Part shown: one piece after another, positions 13,072 to 25,805 of the stretch | Numbering within the stretch: the stretch's first letter is position 1 | How the letters are laid out: the number at the start of each line of letters is the position of its first letter | Source: Orbilia blumenaviensis | Lineage: Eukaryota > Ascomycota > Orbiliomycetes > Orbiliales > Orbiliaceae | NCBI GenBank assembly: GCA_036872755.1 | Contig: JAVHNS010000008.1 | Coordinates: forward strand, 1,116,001 to 1,180,000 | Length of the DNA: 64,000 nucleotides | Reading direction: 5' to 3' | Notes under the pieces: generated by a model | What the model was told of the DNA's origin: nothing | Databases searched by the model: none | The model's input: the letters and a program-made list of their open reading frames with translations, nothing else | Translations under genes and position numbers: made by a program

Positions 13072-14465
13072 ATGGCGTCTAATTTAACGAACACGGCAGA
13101 TACGGGAAAAAATACTGAGGAACTCATAGACTTTCCTACTCATCCAATGGAAAATGATAATTCTAAGGTCGAAATCTCAAAGCCTCTTCATGGAACTACT
13201 GGAGGGCCAACGCCGTGCGCGCGGCGAGAACTTCCGTCTGAGCCCGATGAAAATGGGGCTTCAGAGCGGAATATTATAGAAGAGAGGGAAATCGAAGCTA
13301 GAGTTAAAGGAGTCGCGATTCCAGTAGAAACAACCAAGTTTCCATCAGTCCCAGAACTCGGAGCGCCTGGAAGCTCCGTAGTTGCGGATGTCTTAGTACC
13401 ACACCGCCTAGACTGCAAAAGATCATTTTCTTCTATTGAGGGCTGCTCCGGAGCTGATATCATTCAGAAAATTCCTTCGACTACCTATGTGTCTGACAAC
13501 GACACCTTAGGACGCGCCACACCCCCATCAGTTCGCACCGCTATAAACATCATCCCTCCTCTCACTCCCGCTCCCTTGGTTATCAAAAACCAAACTATGG
13601 AGAACAAGGATACCACCAACCTCAAGAGAAAGCGAAAGGGCCCATGCGCTGGGAACCCCAAACAAAAAAAAGCGAAGACCATGGCCGAGCTGAAGAAAGT
13701 TCCGGCTTGTAAGTCGTGTTATCACAAGCATATCGGCTGTGATAGACCGACAGAAAACGAACCATGCCGAGCTTGCGAAAAAAGGAAACAGCCCTGCGAA
13801 AGAAACGATGTTCGGGTCGTAAAGGGCGAGAAAGTAGTGGTGAGGGAGCACCCCACTAGTGGGACCTCTCACCAAGGGTTCTCCTTGAGAAACATTGCGG
13901 AGGGCAGTGTAGGAACCCCCTCTGGGGGTGGGACTCCACCTTTGGGGCAGAATGATGGTGCGTTTTTTCTTGTCATCTTCATCATATTACAGGAATTTTA
14001 TAAACAATGTCGGAAGTAGAGTTTATTGTGCTGATGCTAAAATCTGAATGAAAAGCTTTAGGAGAACCGGACGAGAACCGTTGCGAGCGAGGGGCCGAAG
14101 ATGGTGTTACGATCGACGCACCGGGCCAAAATGAAGAGGCTACGGGAAGCCCACAGCCTGACACTGGAATTGAAAGCTATCGATATGGAGAAGAGGGAAA
14201 TATCTCTACCGAAGAGGACACGGGTTTTACAGATATGGAAAGGGACGCGGTAAACACATTGATGACGATGAAAGATAAGAAAGTGGTGCTTTTGGATAAC
14301 AAGGCTTGCATTTGCTACTTCGAAACAATCAGACGTATCCTGCTGGAAAAACCAGAGGATGCCCAACGGATAAAGGAAGGATTAGACATGCTCGAAGAGT
14401 TGAAGCGGCAACTGATATGGCTCAACAGACATGTGGATGGCCACAGTTCCAAGGCATCGCCCTAG
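13072..14465 (+). CDS. Zn2Cys6 transcription factor with internal zinc cluster
   Basis: Two exons, join(13072..13957,14062..14465), 429 aa. The zinc cluster is at residues 213-242 with spacing C-x2-C-x6-C-x8-C-x2-C-x6-C, which fits the fungal binuclear cluster. It is preceded by a basic, likely nuclear-localising stretch (KRKRKGPCAGNPKQKKAKT). The N-terminal 200 residues look disordered and acidic. The C-terminal exon is acidic, then helical (a LEELKRQLIWLNRHVDG segment that could pair). I see no fungal-specific TF middle domain, so it is short for the class. The 104-nt intron (13958-14061) has GTGCGT and a GCTGATGCTAA-type branch region. ATG 13072 (GAAATGG) is chosen because the frame upstream has no ATG. 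Targets unknown. Confidence 0.82.
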
Positions 14466-15609
14466 CCTAAGCGCCTTTGCAATCATCACCGCAGAGTGAA
14501 ATTCTTTTCCTATATGATCACTTGACTGAAATCATAAGTTGGCCTCTGTAAAGCGTTAAAAGATACTGATCAGCAATATTACTGCATCTATTTTGGTGCG
14601 CCCTTGGTATTCCAGATGTAGTACTAGATTGTATTTGGAGAGGGGGATATTATTTTCAATTTTGATCCGACTTCATAGTGACCCTTAAAATTCTAATCGG
14701 GCAAGTAATTAATTAAAGAAGCTCATGTTTCGAGGACACAGGATACAGGCTGTCAAACGCTGTGATGGGATTCCGCGTAACGCATGCCTTCAGACTCGTA
14801 ATGATACCCAAGCTGTAAACTATAATGGTATGTTCCACTCTATCTACTATCTCCCGTTCAGTCTTACAGTATTCCTGTCTTACGCTTTATATACATATAT
14901 CTAGGTTCCATTGGTCGAATTGCAACATTACCAACACGACTTTTAACTGATCCAGTCACCCCTTGCTTATGTGGAATGTCAAACCCACTTTTAAATATAG
15001 AAGTGCTTGTGCTATTGCCCCGTGCTAGATATATTTCCCAGTGCTTATTATATGAATCGATATTGTTTCATCGCGCTTGGTGCTTGTTTGGTTATTCCAT
15101 ACCTTTGGCGTTTAAGTCCCACAGGACAGCCGCTTAGTGAATTCGTGAGAAAGCCAACTAACTTTGAAGATGGCGTTAGGTCAATATGTAATATTATTTG
15201 ACTCTATGGGCATCTAATAATTATTTCGTATCTGACAAGAAGCTTAAATCTATCTCTCCTGGAAATTCGCAAGATGGGAACATTAATATATACTTGGAGT
15301 CGCTTGCTTCAGAAATACGGGTTCTGTAATGGGTGTTTTAAAAGATTTTCAGTTTAAGCTCGAGGGCAAAAAAGAGGTCTTATTGTAGAATAATCGAAAA
15401 GGTTGAGTGCTACTGAAGGGTGGATATGCGAAATGTTCGTTGAGGTCTCCAATCACCACCAACCAAGACACCTCAGCTCTCCGCCAGCCATCCCTCATTG
15501 CCAGCCTATCATCGAGCCTCCATTCCCTCGATTCACCCGATAGATCTCCGTTTCCCTCCTCACCTTCGTTATTTTACCCACGTAACGCTACTTTCATACT
15601 CTCGCAACC
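14466..15609. other. intergenic, no supported gene
   Basis: AT-rich until about 15400, then a C/T-rich leader with CAACC-type words (15450-15609) typical of fungal 5' untranslated regions. A 64-codon frame at 15007-15201 has no support. Confidence 0.5.
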
Positions 15610-16035
15610 ATGGTATCTCTAAAACGACGTCGAGCTGGTCTTAAGGCCCGCGAAACTTGTCTTCAACGGCGCAGACGGGAAGCAAGACCTGGGTTCGGAC
15701 AAAGGCTCTGGACCGACGGGCATCCTGCTGATAAAAATAAATTTCTTTGGAAGAAGATAGATGCAGAAATCGACAGATCCCGCTATACATCTCCAGAATA
15801 CATCCGTCTGTTTGCGGCAGCCGCGATTGAGGGGCGAAGGGTTAAACGCGCCCGCCTCAAGCGCAAACTAGAACTCTCAGAAGAAAAGGAGCTGAATCGG
15901 GAAAGAGAGAGAAAAGCAGAAGCTCAGAGACAGGACAAACAATCAGGGTCTGGAGGAAAAGCTGAAGAGTTCGAGCCTGATGGCGAAGCTGAGATATCCG
16001 GACGCGACGAAGAAGCGGACGATAAAGATGTTTAG
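15610..16035 (+). CDS. small charged hypothetical protein
   Basis: Single exon, 141 aa. ATG 15610 sits in an excellent fungal context (CAACCATGG) just after a pyrimidine-rich leader. The protein starts very basic (MVSLKRRRAGLKARETCLQRRRREARPG), has a middle helix around DAEIDRSRYTSPEYIRLFAAAAIEGRR, a long KE/ER-rich helix, and an acidic tail. I recognise no family. The basic N terminus could bind nucleic acid or target the nucleolus, but that is speculation. It is called on start context, leader and composition; no second exon is evident. Confidence 0.5.
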   Translation: MVSLKRRRAGLKARETCLQRRRREARPGFGQRLWTDGHPADKNKFLWKKIDAEIDRSRYTSPEYIRLFAAAAIEGRRVKRARLKRKLELSEEKELNRERERKAEAQRQDKQSGSGGKAEEFEPDGEAEISGRDEEADDKDV

Positions 16036-17769
16036 CCGACCGAGAACTAAATTGTTCGTCACACCATGACCATATTTGCATTAACGGGGATTACTGACGA
16101 ATTACAAAGGTACCGATAAATCGCATCTCATATACACGATTGCCCTAAGACAAATTTGGCATTTACCAAGGCCCAGAGGATTCTGGAATTGAAATTCGGT
16201 ATTCTGGCAGTTAATAGAAGACTCTCATTTGAAGCCTTCTCGCTCACTACCTCTGAAATCCAGGACGGATTTTGGTAAGCACACTGTCAAACTTGCGAGA
16301 TGACTCTTTTCTCCACACTAACTTCGGTCTTCACAACATTTTTGTATGATAGGAGAACACCAGTCTCATAACCAAAAGAAAACGCCTTTCTTGGATTGAA
16401 AGTCTACCATTGCCTGACTAAGACTTTCGTGTTTTTCGTCTGCTGTGACTTCCAACTTTCCTTTACCATCACATGCCACCGGGTGCTGGCGCTGCCATGA
16501 TTTTACGATTTTACTATACCATGCTGTGTATAAACTCGCTAGAATATAGTACAGAATGGATGGGAGCATTTTTAGAGTGAGCAGTAGCATTCACCGACCC
16601 CAACTCTTGGACAGCCACTTGAACGTGCAAGTTTCAGTTTGCGTTCAGCTATTGAATAAATGAAAGGTTCGTATTAAGTTCTAGGGTGCGTGCACCAGAA
16701 CTGTTGAGTACATTGTATTAGCCACAAGGGCTTTGAATATTTTGCAACCCTAAGTACATTTTTGACTTGCGATGGGATCTCTGGGTCTATGATACCTGGT
16801 TATCAATTAGCATTGGCCCTAGCCCAACCTATAGCCTAAGTATCGTAAGCAGACTCAGCTAAACTCATAGTCTGGCTACTCCCCGGCCGCGTTGACATTG
16901 TTGTATGTTGGGGTTTGATTCTCGGGTCTAATCGGACTTTAGCGGCCTTTCCTTGCACCAATCAGATGCCACGTTCCTTCGGCAGCAGTTTAGATTGGTT
17001 AAAATGACGACAGATTGCTGTCGATATAACGGTTATCGGTTGCGCAAGTGCAAGCGTGTACCTCTACCCGTCTGCTTTGGAGATGGCTTTTCGATACTGC
17101 ACGAATTCGGCGGGAGGCATTAGTCTTTAAGTGAAGGTATCACATAGTATATGCATGGCAGGCGATGCCGGTGCAGCTTCAATCGAGTGCTGGAATGAGG
17201 AATTCCAAAAGGAGACGCGACGTCGAGGTCTTTGAATGCCTTATACCCGAGCTCGATAGCCAGAGGTCTCCGAGATTACCGCTAGAGTCAGGCGGAAGAT
17301 AATATCACAGCCCTGCCGTTTCTTCCCGAAGTGCCCCTATCGGCATTGATATTTCGCTCAAGCCCTGAATCGGCATGTCGCAAGGAAAATAATGGACTTG
17401 CCAGGCCTAAAGGGAAAATTTGATCCGAAGTCTTTGCCTCATTCCATCTAGTACATCGACCTGACCCCTGGCAAGCCCAAGTCAGGCCCGTTTCTAATTT
17501 GAGGTCGCTATCTTTTTGACTTTCTTTTGTGTTGACTGCGGGAAAAAACAAAGCAAAATTTTTCTTTCTTAGCAGCCCACCACTGAAAGAAAGATTTACT
17601 TCATCGACCGGCTGCCACTCTTCCATCTCCTTTCCTCCGTAGACCCATATAATCACCATCTCACCATCCAACTGGGTTATCGAACGGACTCGACGTCGTC
17701 GATAGCATAGAGCCAACCTGCCTACACTAATCTCCACTCATTCTTCCTTCAGAACACATATCCGCCAAA
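16036..17769. other. intergenic; 5' region of the phosphate carrier gene
   Basis: About 1.7 kb. The last ~250 nt are C/T-rich (TCTCCACTCATTCTTCC) and form the likely leader of the carrier gene. The 149-codon reverse frame at 17288-17737 lies opposite this leader and is not called. Confidence 0.5.
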
Positions 17770-19084
17770 ATGTCGGCAGCGGTATCAGAAGTTAAGGCGG
17801 TTGTCGCCCCTCAGCAGAAGACAGGTATCGATCTGTACTCGAGATTTGCATTAGCTGGTGCTGTCGGTTGCGCTGTCACTCACGGTGCCCTCACTCCTGT
17901 CGATGTGTAAGTTTTAGAGTCGTTTTGCCAACTTGATCCAGCATTTTTGTCGACTTCTACCCGGCACAGTTCCTCTCAAGCATGGAGCTATTTGTGTTTA
18001 TGAAGCTCTTGGAGCAAGCATTTGCTAATTGGGCACTGTAGCGTTAAAACTCGTATTCAGCTCGAGCCTACCGTCTACAACAAGGGCATGATCGGTGGAT
18101 TCAAACAGGTCATCCAGGCTGAGGGTGCCGGCGCCCTGTTGACCGGTCTCGGCCCCACTGTCATCGGTTACTTCCTTCAGGGTGCCTTCAAGTTTGGAGG
18201 ATACGAATTTTTCAAGAAGCAGTCGATCGACATTCTTGTATGTGATTTCTCCTTACCACTAGTTCTGATGCTGGTTTTCCTGCTTTGGTCCCTAGTTTTT
18301 TTTTTTTTTCAGTTCTATGAAGTTTCTAACATTATCGATAAAACTTCTAGGGCGTTGAAACTGCCACAAATAACCGAGCTGCTGTCTATATGGGATCTTC
18401 TGCTCTTGCTGAATTCTTCGCCGATATTGCTCTTTGCCCCCTCGAGGCTACCCGTATCCGCCTCGTCTCACAGCCCACCTTCGCTAGTGGTCTCGTCTCG
18501 GGTTTCGCCAAAATTTTGTCGCAAGAAGGCGTTGGCGCCTTCTACAGTGGTTTCGGGCCCATTCTCTTCAAACAGTATGCCTTTCCTCCCTGATATCAGG
18601 AACATATCTAATATAAATCGCCTGTTATAGGGTTCCATACACTGTTGCCAAGTTCGTCGTATACGAGAAGATCTCCGAGGGTATTTACAACAGCGTAGTC
18701 GACAAGTCGACCGCGAGCGGTGCCACCCAGACTGTTGTCAATCTGAGTTCTGGTCTCGGTGCTGGTTTCGCCGCCGCCATCATCTCCCAACCTGCAGATA
18801 CTATGTTGTCCAAGATCAACAAGACCAAGTAAGCCCCAGCTTTTACGCTTTGCCACAAAGACGATCCTAATGTAGTATCAAACAGGGGCCTTCCTGGCGA
18901 GAGCACCACCTCCCGTCTTGTCAAGATCGCTGGCGAACTCGGCCTCCGTGGTTCCTTCACCGGTCTCCCAGCCCGTCTCTTCATGGTCGGTACCTTGACC
19001 GCCTTCCAGTTTGCCATCTATGGTGACATCAAGAAGGCTTTGGGTGCTACCGGCGGTATTGAGCTTGGTATCGCCAAACACTAA
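17770..19084 (+). CDS. MIR1: mitochondrial phosphate carrier (inner-membrane Pi/H+ symporter)
   Basis: Five exons, join(17770..17906,18042..18237,18351..18574,18631..18828,18886..19084), 317 aa, normal for the family. The product imports inorganic phosphate into the mitochondrial matrix for ATP synthesis. Three carrier repeats are visible, each with its P-x-D/E-x-x-K/R signature: PVDVVKTR near residue 43, PLEATRIR near residue 137 and PADTMLSK near residue 235. Strong phosphate-carrier blocks include [35 protein letters not shown] and [16 protein letters not shown]. Introns are 135, 113, 56 and 57 nt, several placed at repeat signatures. ATG 17770 follows GCCAAA, a strong context, and a pyrimidine-rich leader. 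Codon use is C-rich, as expected of a highly expressed gene. Confidence 0.97.
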
Positions 19085-19938
19085 ATTTGAGTCAGCCCTC
19101 GCACAGGGTTCCAGGAGACGGATGAGAGCTATAGAAGAGCAAGTGCGCACATCAATGTGATATTATGACATTTGGGATAGATTATTGTTGGGTTGTAGAA
19201 GCGAAGAGAGGAGGGGCGAAACCAGGGCTTTGCCCCGGATCCTGTTTTTTTCTCCCATGACCACGCCGGCGAACATCGACCCGGCCGCAATTAACACACA
19301 CCATACCACCACCCCCGCATCAAGCTAATGGCACGGCAAACGGGGCAATCTATTTCCTTTCGCCTACCCTCCCCTCAGGCGTTCCTTGGCCATTTCTTTC
19401 TTAAATGTTCCTCCAATGTCTTACTATTAGAATAATACCTTCTCTCTCCTTATCTTCGTTGGCGTTTCAACCAACTAACAGACTTTTCTTGTTTTTATCT
19501 TGAGCCCTTCTCCAACTCCACTACCCCTTGTGTATATGATGAATCGTCACCTTAACACTATTTCGCGGTCCATTTTTTTCTTTCCTTTTTTTTCTACATA
19601 TTTCTATTGTTTTGCCGCTGAAGGGGAGTCTCTTACCTCGAACTCCTAACGCCTCAGCTCTCTTCGCCGTATGCCTCTGAATTTCGCAGTCAACGAGACC
19701 AACTATTCAGTCCACTTCCCTCAAGACGGCTCCAAAGCCTGAGAGAAGTGGTACAATTGGTCTCAGAAATCGGCCTCCACGGCATGGTCAAGGTACAAAA
19801 TAGAATTTAGACTACTTGTTTACCCTGTAAATATTTCCCGTAGAGCACATATAAGAAGGATGTGCATAGTCCACACGCATAGTTTCAGTTCACGTCAATT
19901 AGCTGCTGGAAACATTGAACAGCAGATACCTAATTACA
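19085..19938. other. intergenic; 3' flank of MIR1 and promoter of giant protein A
   Basis: T-rich downstream DNA including TTTTTTCTCCC and CTTTTTTTTTC tracts around 19245 and 19580. No coding frame is supported before the ATG at 19939. Confidence 0.5.
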
Positions 19939-22900
19939 ATGAACCTTTACAGTATTGGTTTTTACTTTTTGGGCCTTCTAGCATTAGAAGTACTTCAACA
20001 TTCTCAGAGCAATGCCCAAGCTACAACAGATGGGCTTTCAGGAGGGCGGCATCTATCTCCCTGCGAATCAGGTCCCTCGAATCGGAAGAACTTCAACTAT
20101 GTAATGTTTATTCCCCACCATAGCACTGGGCGTATGAGGCTAATGCAATGATACCTTTGAAGACCCCAAACCTATGGGCTTACTGTGACGCAGCAAACTC
20201 ACCATCAGCCGAGACAGCGGGTTCGCAGAAGTCGAAAGAAGGATCTGCTAAGGCGAAAAGAGACGTCTGGGAAACGGCCGTATTCTTTGGCAAAGGTTTT
20301 TGGGAGGAATGGACGAAAAACTTAGCTCAAAGGGACCGGAACAGAAATAATCTCTTTTACCCAGGCCTTGATCCGTCAGTTAAGCTGCCAGGAAATTTGA
20401 AAATCGTGAAGGCGTTTGGTGAAGATGATGTGCCCTTTGCGCGCCTTCATCGTATTCTGGGCCTTAAGGAACGGGGGATTTTAGTCGAGCCAGGCGCCTA
20501 TCGCTTTGTCTATATATCCGGGGGAGGTGGGGGGTTGAAGTCCTCACTCCTCTCGATTGGTGCATCTCGGTACAACAGACACATAATGTTCGCTTGGCCC
20601 TCTGGGAAAGTAACCGAAATCCAAAATTTTGATCTGGTTAGTTGGATATACCTTTGCTGGAGATACTCGACCCTAGGAGACAACATCCTTTGGCAGAACC
20701 CCCGAGAGCATATGCCCGAGCATTTCCCTGACGCAGACCCAATACCAGAGGCTCCGGGCGTTCCTTTCAACTATGTTACAATCCATGGCGTCAAGAGCCA
20801 AGCGACACTCCAATTATTCAACGATGAAAGATTCGACCCGTTTCTACTAAAAGAGCCTCAGAGAAGAGGCATGCGAGCCGTGTTCCTAGGCCGGCATGGC
20901 TTGAATGTGGAGTCTGGAGACATCCGAGCCCCAGGGAAAAGCGATGCATGGCTTGCTCTCCTTAGCACTGATGAAGTTTCGGCTGTAGGCATGGTACTAA
21001 ATCGATACCCCCGCGGCCTTGGGCATGGCCTCATAAACTCAATTTCGTTTACTACCTATAGAGAAGAAGATGGAACTGAGAAGGCGGAAGTGTTCCTGGA
21101 AATTCGGACTGATGAGTCGGAGCCAGACTGGGATAATTCAGTTATAGATGATATAAACGACCTACACAATCCTCATATCGATTCCTTCCGAATCGAAGCA
21201 TTTCCCTCCATTGAACCTAGGCACCATCCATTATACGACGAATATAAGGGGATGGGCCCAAACCCAAGCATTTATGGGCCCCTGGATACAGCTTCTCCTT
21301 CATATCACACTATAATTGCAGATCTACCCTTAAAGATAGACCACAATCCGGGCTACGTTATTATCAGATCCGTCTTCTTAGTCTCCGTCAGAGAACAGCA
21401 TCTCGTAGTTCTTGATGTTTCTGTGCAATCAGAAGGACGGGGGGAACTTTCTACATCCCAGGAAGAACAGGCTTTTCTTCAGAAAATAGTGCAGGATCAG
21501 ATCGGCAATAGTATTCTTGCGGCGTGGGTAAAGATAGCGGGCTTTGAGCTGCTACACCGTGTCACCTTCCTACACTTACAACCATCAGCACTTGATCTGG
21601 TACGAGAATTGGACCGCAGTGGAAAGGCTCCCAGCGGTTCCACTACAGCCTTCGCAATACACCATCCAGATTTTGAGTCAATCGTACTATCTACTGGGTC
21701 CACCAGCGAAGGGGAGGCGATTGATAGGATATTCGCCTCGCATGGTGCAGTATTTCAAGTGTCTACGATAGAATTTGGGACGGTTCAAGATACTCCATAC
21801 ATTCTTTTCGAAATCCGACCGTTCACAGATAGAGGAATTGACTTTATAACCTCTATAGAGGAGGATGTTCTCAGACAGGAAGAGGTAGCCTTACGAAGAG
21901 ATCCCGTTCCTGATTCAATGTCTCTCGCCGGGAGGATGCCACGAAGACCTTTTATCGAGGCACCGTTTAGTCTTGGAATGGCATTTTCCGCTGGTGTTGT
22001 CGTTTATGTCCGGTCCAGGATCTATGGGACGACCGTGATATCGAAGGAGGAGCTCACTAATCAACAAAGACAATTTCTACCGCGTAGAATGGAATATATA
22101 CAACAGCGCTTCAAGTTCGAAGCAGACCCTAGATACTACGGGTTATCAAATCCCGCTATTACATACATGGAGATGCTAGACACTGAGGCCTTCAAACAAT
22201 ATCGACCTTGGAGGAACGTCGATTTTCTAGCCTGGGTAGATCTTGACCTTCACAACCCAACTGTCTCGGATGATTATCTCAACGGCAACGTCAAAAATCA
22301 CTTTGCCGCAACCGTGACAGCCAAAATCCCACCAGGGGAAATTTGCCATTTTGCATTGTCACCAAGGTTAGGCCATCTCTCTGTAAGAAGGATCTCGGAA
22401 TTCTGTGCAAAACAATTAGGCGATATAATCCTAGGCCTTTGGCAAACCTATGCGAAGGACGCCGAACTACAGTATATAACAATTTCTAGCCTATCTAAGC
22501 AATCCACCAAAATCCTTCGCCAATTATATGACGACCCATCCATAAAGGATAGGAACACTGGCATTGTTTTTTTGTTATATGATTTCCTGACCCCCACGGC
22601 GAATATGCCGTCAGCTAGAGCCCTAAGAATAAACAATCGCGTTGGCTTAATAGTATTAGGCTTGCCCGAGGTACGCACCATTGTCCAAATGCTATTTAGA
22701 TTCTTTCATGCCTTGGGACAGCGGGCGATAAGAGCAGCGGCATTGCGATGGGGCCAGCGACGGGGTGAGATAATACCCGAGATATTTATAATCCTCGATT
22801 TATCGGAACAAGTCAACGCACCCATGGTACCTTTAGTAATTAATGATGGACGCGTCATTAGCTCACCAGTTTTTGGGGATCCCCTGGCCTCTGGTATGCA

Positions 22901-23678
22901 GCTCGACCTACTATTAAGATATAAGGCGCTTCGTGACCATGTGGACCTGCCCTTAACAACCCTAAGGGCAGAACATACGATGGCATACGGTTGTACACCC
23001 TTGGAATTTGAAAATCCAGACGATAGACAAAGTTGCACCTTCATATTTCAGGGCAAAGCTGCTAAGATAGAATATGATATCAGTACCTTCCGGCATGAGA
23101 AGTTAATAATGCTAAACTCCTTTGAAGACGCCCTTGGACATCAAGGGACAGGGCAACCAGCTTTCGAAAGGATTGTAAGGCTCGGTCAGGTATATTACGA
23201 GAGCTGGCGCACATTCGATAAGCATCTGTCCGATGCCATAGAGTCCGGAGGCGCGGCCGCTGAGCCACCGCTCAAGCTTTTCAAAGTTGAAATATCTACA
23301 CTGTGCCCTGAAACTGAATACACAATCAACCAATTGTGGGCCTTTATCTTGGAGTTTAGGGCCCTACGACCCATCGCCCACTTAACCAAGCCTCTAAACC
23401 GGTTCGAGATTTTGGATCCTAATCCGATACATTTTAAAGTTTACTTTAACAACGCTTATTATTTTAGTACCCCTCATAATTTCGCAGAGACTAACGCGCT
23501 GGCAAATGAAGTATTTACTATCCTTCTAGGGACAGTTGAGATCGGTGGGGTTGCTATGATGCTCAACAACTACCCTAACACGATGGAAGGTATAAGGATA
23601 GAACACATTATAGTGTATCAGACGAAGCGATTTGAGCCTTTAAAGATATTTCTACAGTTGAAGAAAGAAAGACGTTAA
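19939..23678 (+). CDS. giant protein A: four copies of an unrecognised module, probably secreted
   Basis: Proposed as join(19939..20131,20194..23678), 1225 aa. The second exon is open for over 1160 codons. A small first exon begins MNLYSIGFYFLGLLALEVLQ, a good signal peptide; the 62-nt intron (GTATGA...GACGCAG) joins the frames. An alternative is a single exon from ATG 20148 without a signal. No known domain is recognised. Four diverged copies of one module are visible (about 20506-21118, 21349-21837, 22282-22812, 23035-23660). Each has a hydrophobic strand pair, a helix ending in a conserved Trp (ILGLWQTY, ILAAWVKI, YYESWRTF), a YxTIxxL-type strand, and a closing LGxxEΦxxΦxxΦΦxxY...GxxI block (for example ILLGTVEIGGVAMMLNNYPN). 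The same module makes up the protein at 25806-30944. Function unknown. Confidence 0.85.
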
Positions 23679-25805
23679 GAACAACTCAGCAAACAAATTA
23701 CTTAGGGATATCAGGGTAGAATAATAGAATAAAGGGACAGGAAAACTATACTTTGTGCATGCAGGCACGTGCTGCACAAGTGATAAAAAGTGTTGGCCAG
23801 TTAGTTAGTAGTCCCCAATAACCTGCAGCATGATCATAACTATACATTTATATATTTACACTGAACGCCCAGTCGATGCATCTAGAGGTCTGACATGCCC
23901 CGTACTTCTTGTGGGCCTGTAAAAGAGCCCCCTTGACCGTAAATTAAGTTACTACTGGGAAGTCTAGCTTTTACAAACCTTAGTATGGGGTCTATGGAAT
24001 CCAGATATCAATAATATAATATTATGTTGCAGCGAATATCTAACTAGGTGTTGTATCTATGTTCAGTATGTACACAGATACTTAATTATCTGCTTATGAA
24101 TTTGCGAAGTAAGGAATTAAGTGGCTGTCGTTACATATTGACATGTAGGTAATAACTAAGCGACGGCAAAATTCTATTGATCGACTAGGACCACACGTAA
24201 GAAGCCCTCCTAAACGTCTGCCCCGCTAATTCCTCGATCCATGAATGCATTCGAGGCAGTGCAGTCTAGATATCCCGGCGGCCAACGCTAAACTTCTAAC
24301 TGTGCCTATCCAACATATTAGCGGAAAACTAAATAGTGTCGTCACGCTTCATTTGAATTTACTTCTAATTTCAACACTGCTGATGAAACAGTAAGCTTGC
24401 GAGCACTTACCTACCTCGCCACTTTACAACTTTAGCCATGCCGGTTAGTTCCAATCGTATGGGCATCCCTAGAAACCTTACGCCTCCACTGGAATTATGA
24501 GAACAAACGGCTTTCTATTTTCAAAAATATTTGAGAGACCATGGTCTAGAGATGCCTCGTTAGGGCTAAAATTTTGCAGCTAAGATAATCTAGTCCTTTG
24601 TATTTCAATGTATACATATCTTCTCTAAAAAATATGAGTTTATAGACCCAGAAGCAATCTAAACTAAGACTCGACCACAAATACACGGCAAACTTTAGCA
24701 AGATTCGCTTTCCACAAGAACTGTTGAAGTTAACTATAAATTGTAAACATGTTAGGATATATTAGCCACGAATCTACCAATATTGGAGCTCGATATCACG
24801 ATATCATGATTTCCGTTTTAAAAATGCCGCAGGCCCGGCGCCCCTTCCATAGGGTAGCTTAGGTTCGTACCCCTCTCTAGTGGTGAATTACGCTACGGTT
24901 TTTATGCAGCGAGGTATAGCTCCAGTCTCAGCAAGGTACATTTTTATGTGGTAGATCAAGTAGATCAATGTATATATCTCGATTGATCAACCAATGGGCG
25001 TGTAAATTCATGTAGCCATTAAGGCAAAGTTTTCAACTGACTAAATATTTAAATGCGCCATATAACCAGACTCCGCATTTACGAGACTAACCCCGCACCA
25101 ACCTTGGATATATACAGCAGCAAATCAGGCTAAACTTCTGAGACCCGTGGGCAGTTGGTTTATTCACCCAGTAACACCCCAGCTCCACCATTAGCGTCAC
25201 GTACATACACTGTTGGACTTCAGCCCTAGCGTTTTAACAACTTCAGGAACAGAATACTAGGCTGAAACGAATTCGTATAACTTTTGTATTACTTACCAAA
25301 ACGCATTACATTATAGCCTGTGAGATATATACAATACGCAGTCTCTAAAGTTAGATGCTGATAAAGTTTAAGAGAACGGGTTTATAACTAAAGGCACAGT
25401 CGGTTCGCTATATAGCTATTTGGTCCTCTCAAGTGTTGTATGTTATGTTTCTCAACTGTAACCTTACCTTTCCTGAAGGAGCGGCTGGTTGAAATATCCC
25501 CTACCTTGACTCTTTCCCTTCACCGCTAAGCCTTAGTGATGACCAGGTTTGAATCTATCCTACGTATCTATACCTAAGTATGCATATATAGAGAGAGCAC
25601 CCTAGGGCCTGTATGTAGAAACATTGCGTCGCCATTAAGCTTAATCAACTCCCAATTGCCTAGGATATGCGATATCCAACCTTTCTTTTTCAGGCTAGAA
25701 CTAATAAAACTGGCAATATCTGTACGAGACCAGCTTCAACTAAGTGCAGTCTAGAAGCTCAAACTCTATTCTGCTTCGGTTATCCTGGCCTCTCTACTAC
25801 AAAAC
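23679..25805. other. AT-rich gene-free gap between the two giant genes
   Basis: 2.1 kb with frequent TATATA/ATATAT words and stops in all frames; I find no degenerate copy of the flanking genes. It looks like decayed intergenic DNA, but I cannot show transposon ancestry by eye. Confidence 0.5.

Noticed and set aside
17288..17737. 149-codon reverse-strand open frame
   Set aside because: Lies opposite the pyrimidine-rich leader of the phosphate carrier gene, has no recognisable motif, and is explained by biased composition.
18238..18350. alternative acceptor after the poly-T tract at about 18312 in MIR1 intron 2
   Set aside because: Using it would add 38 nt and break the frame; the CTAAC branch site and the downstream TAG acceptor restore the carrier sequence.
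20101..20228. alternative intron for protein A (GTAATG donor to GTTCGCAG acceptor, 128 nt)
   Set aside because: It also keeps frame but removes more of the open exon and has a less typical length; the 62-nt choice is preferred, though not proven.
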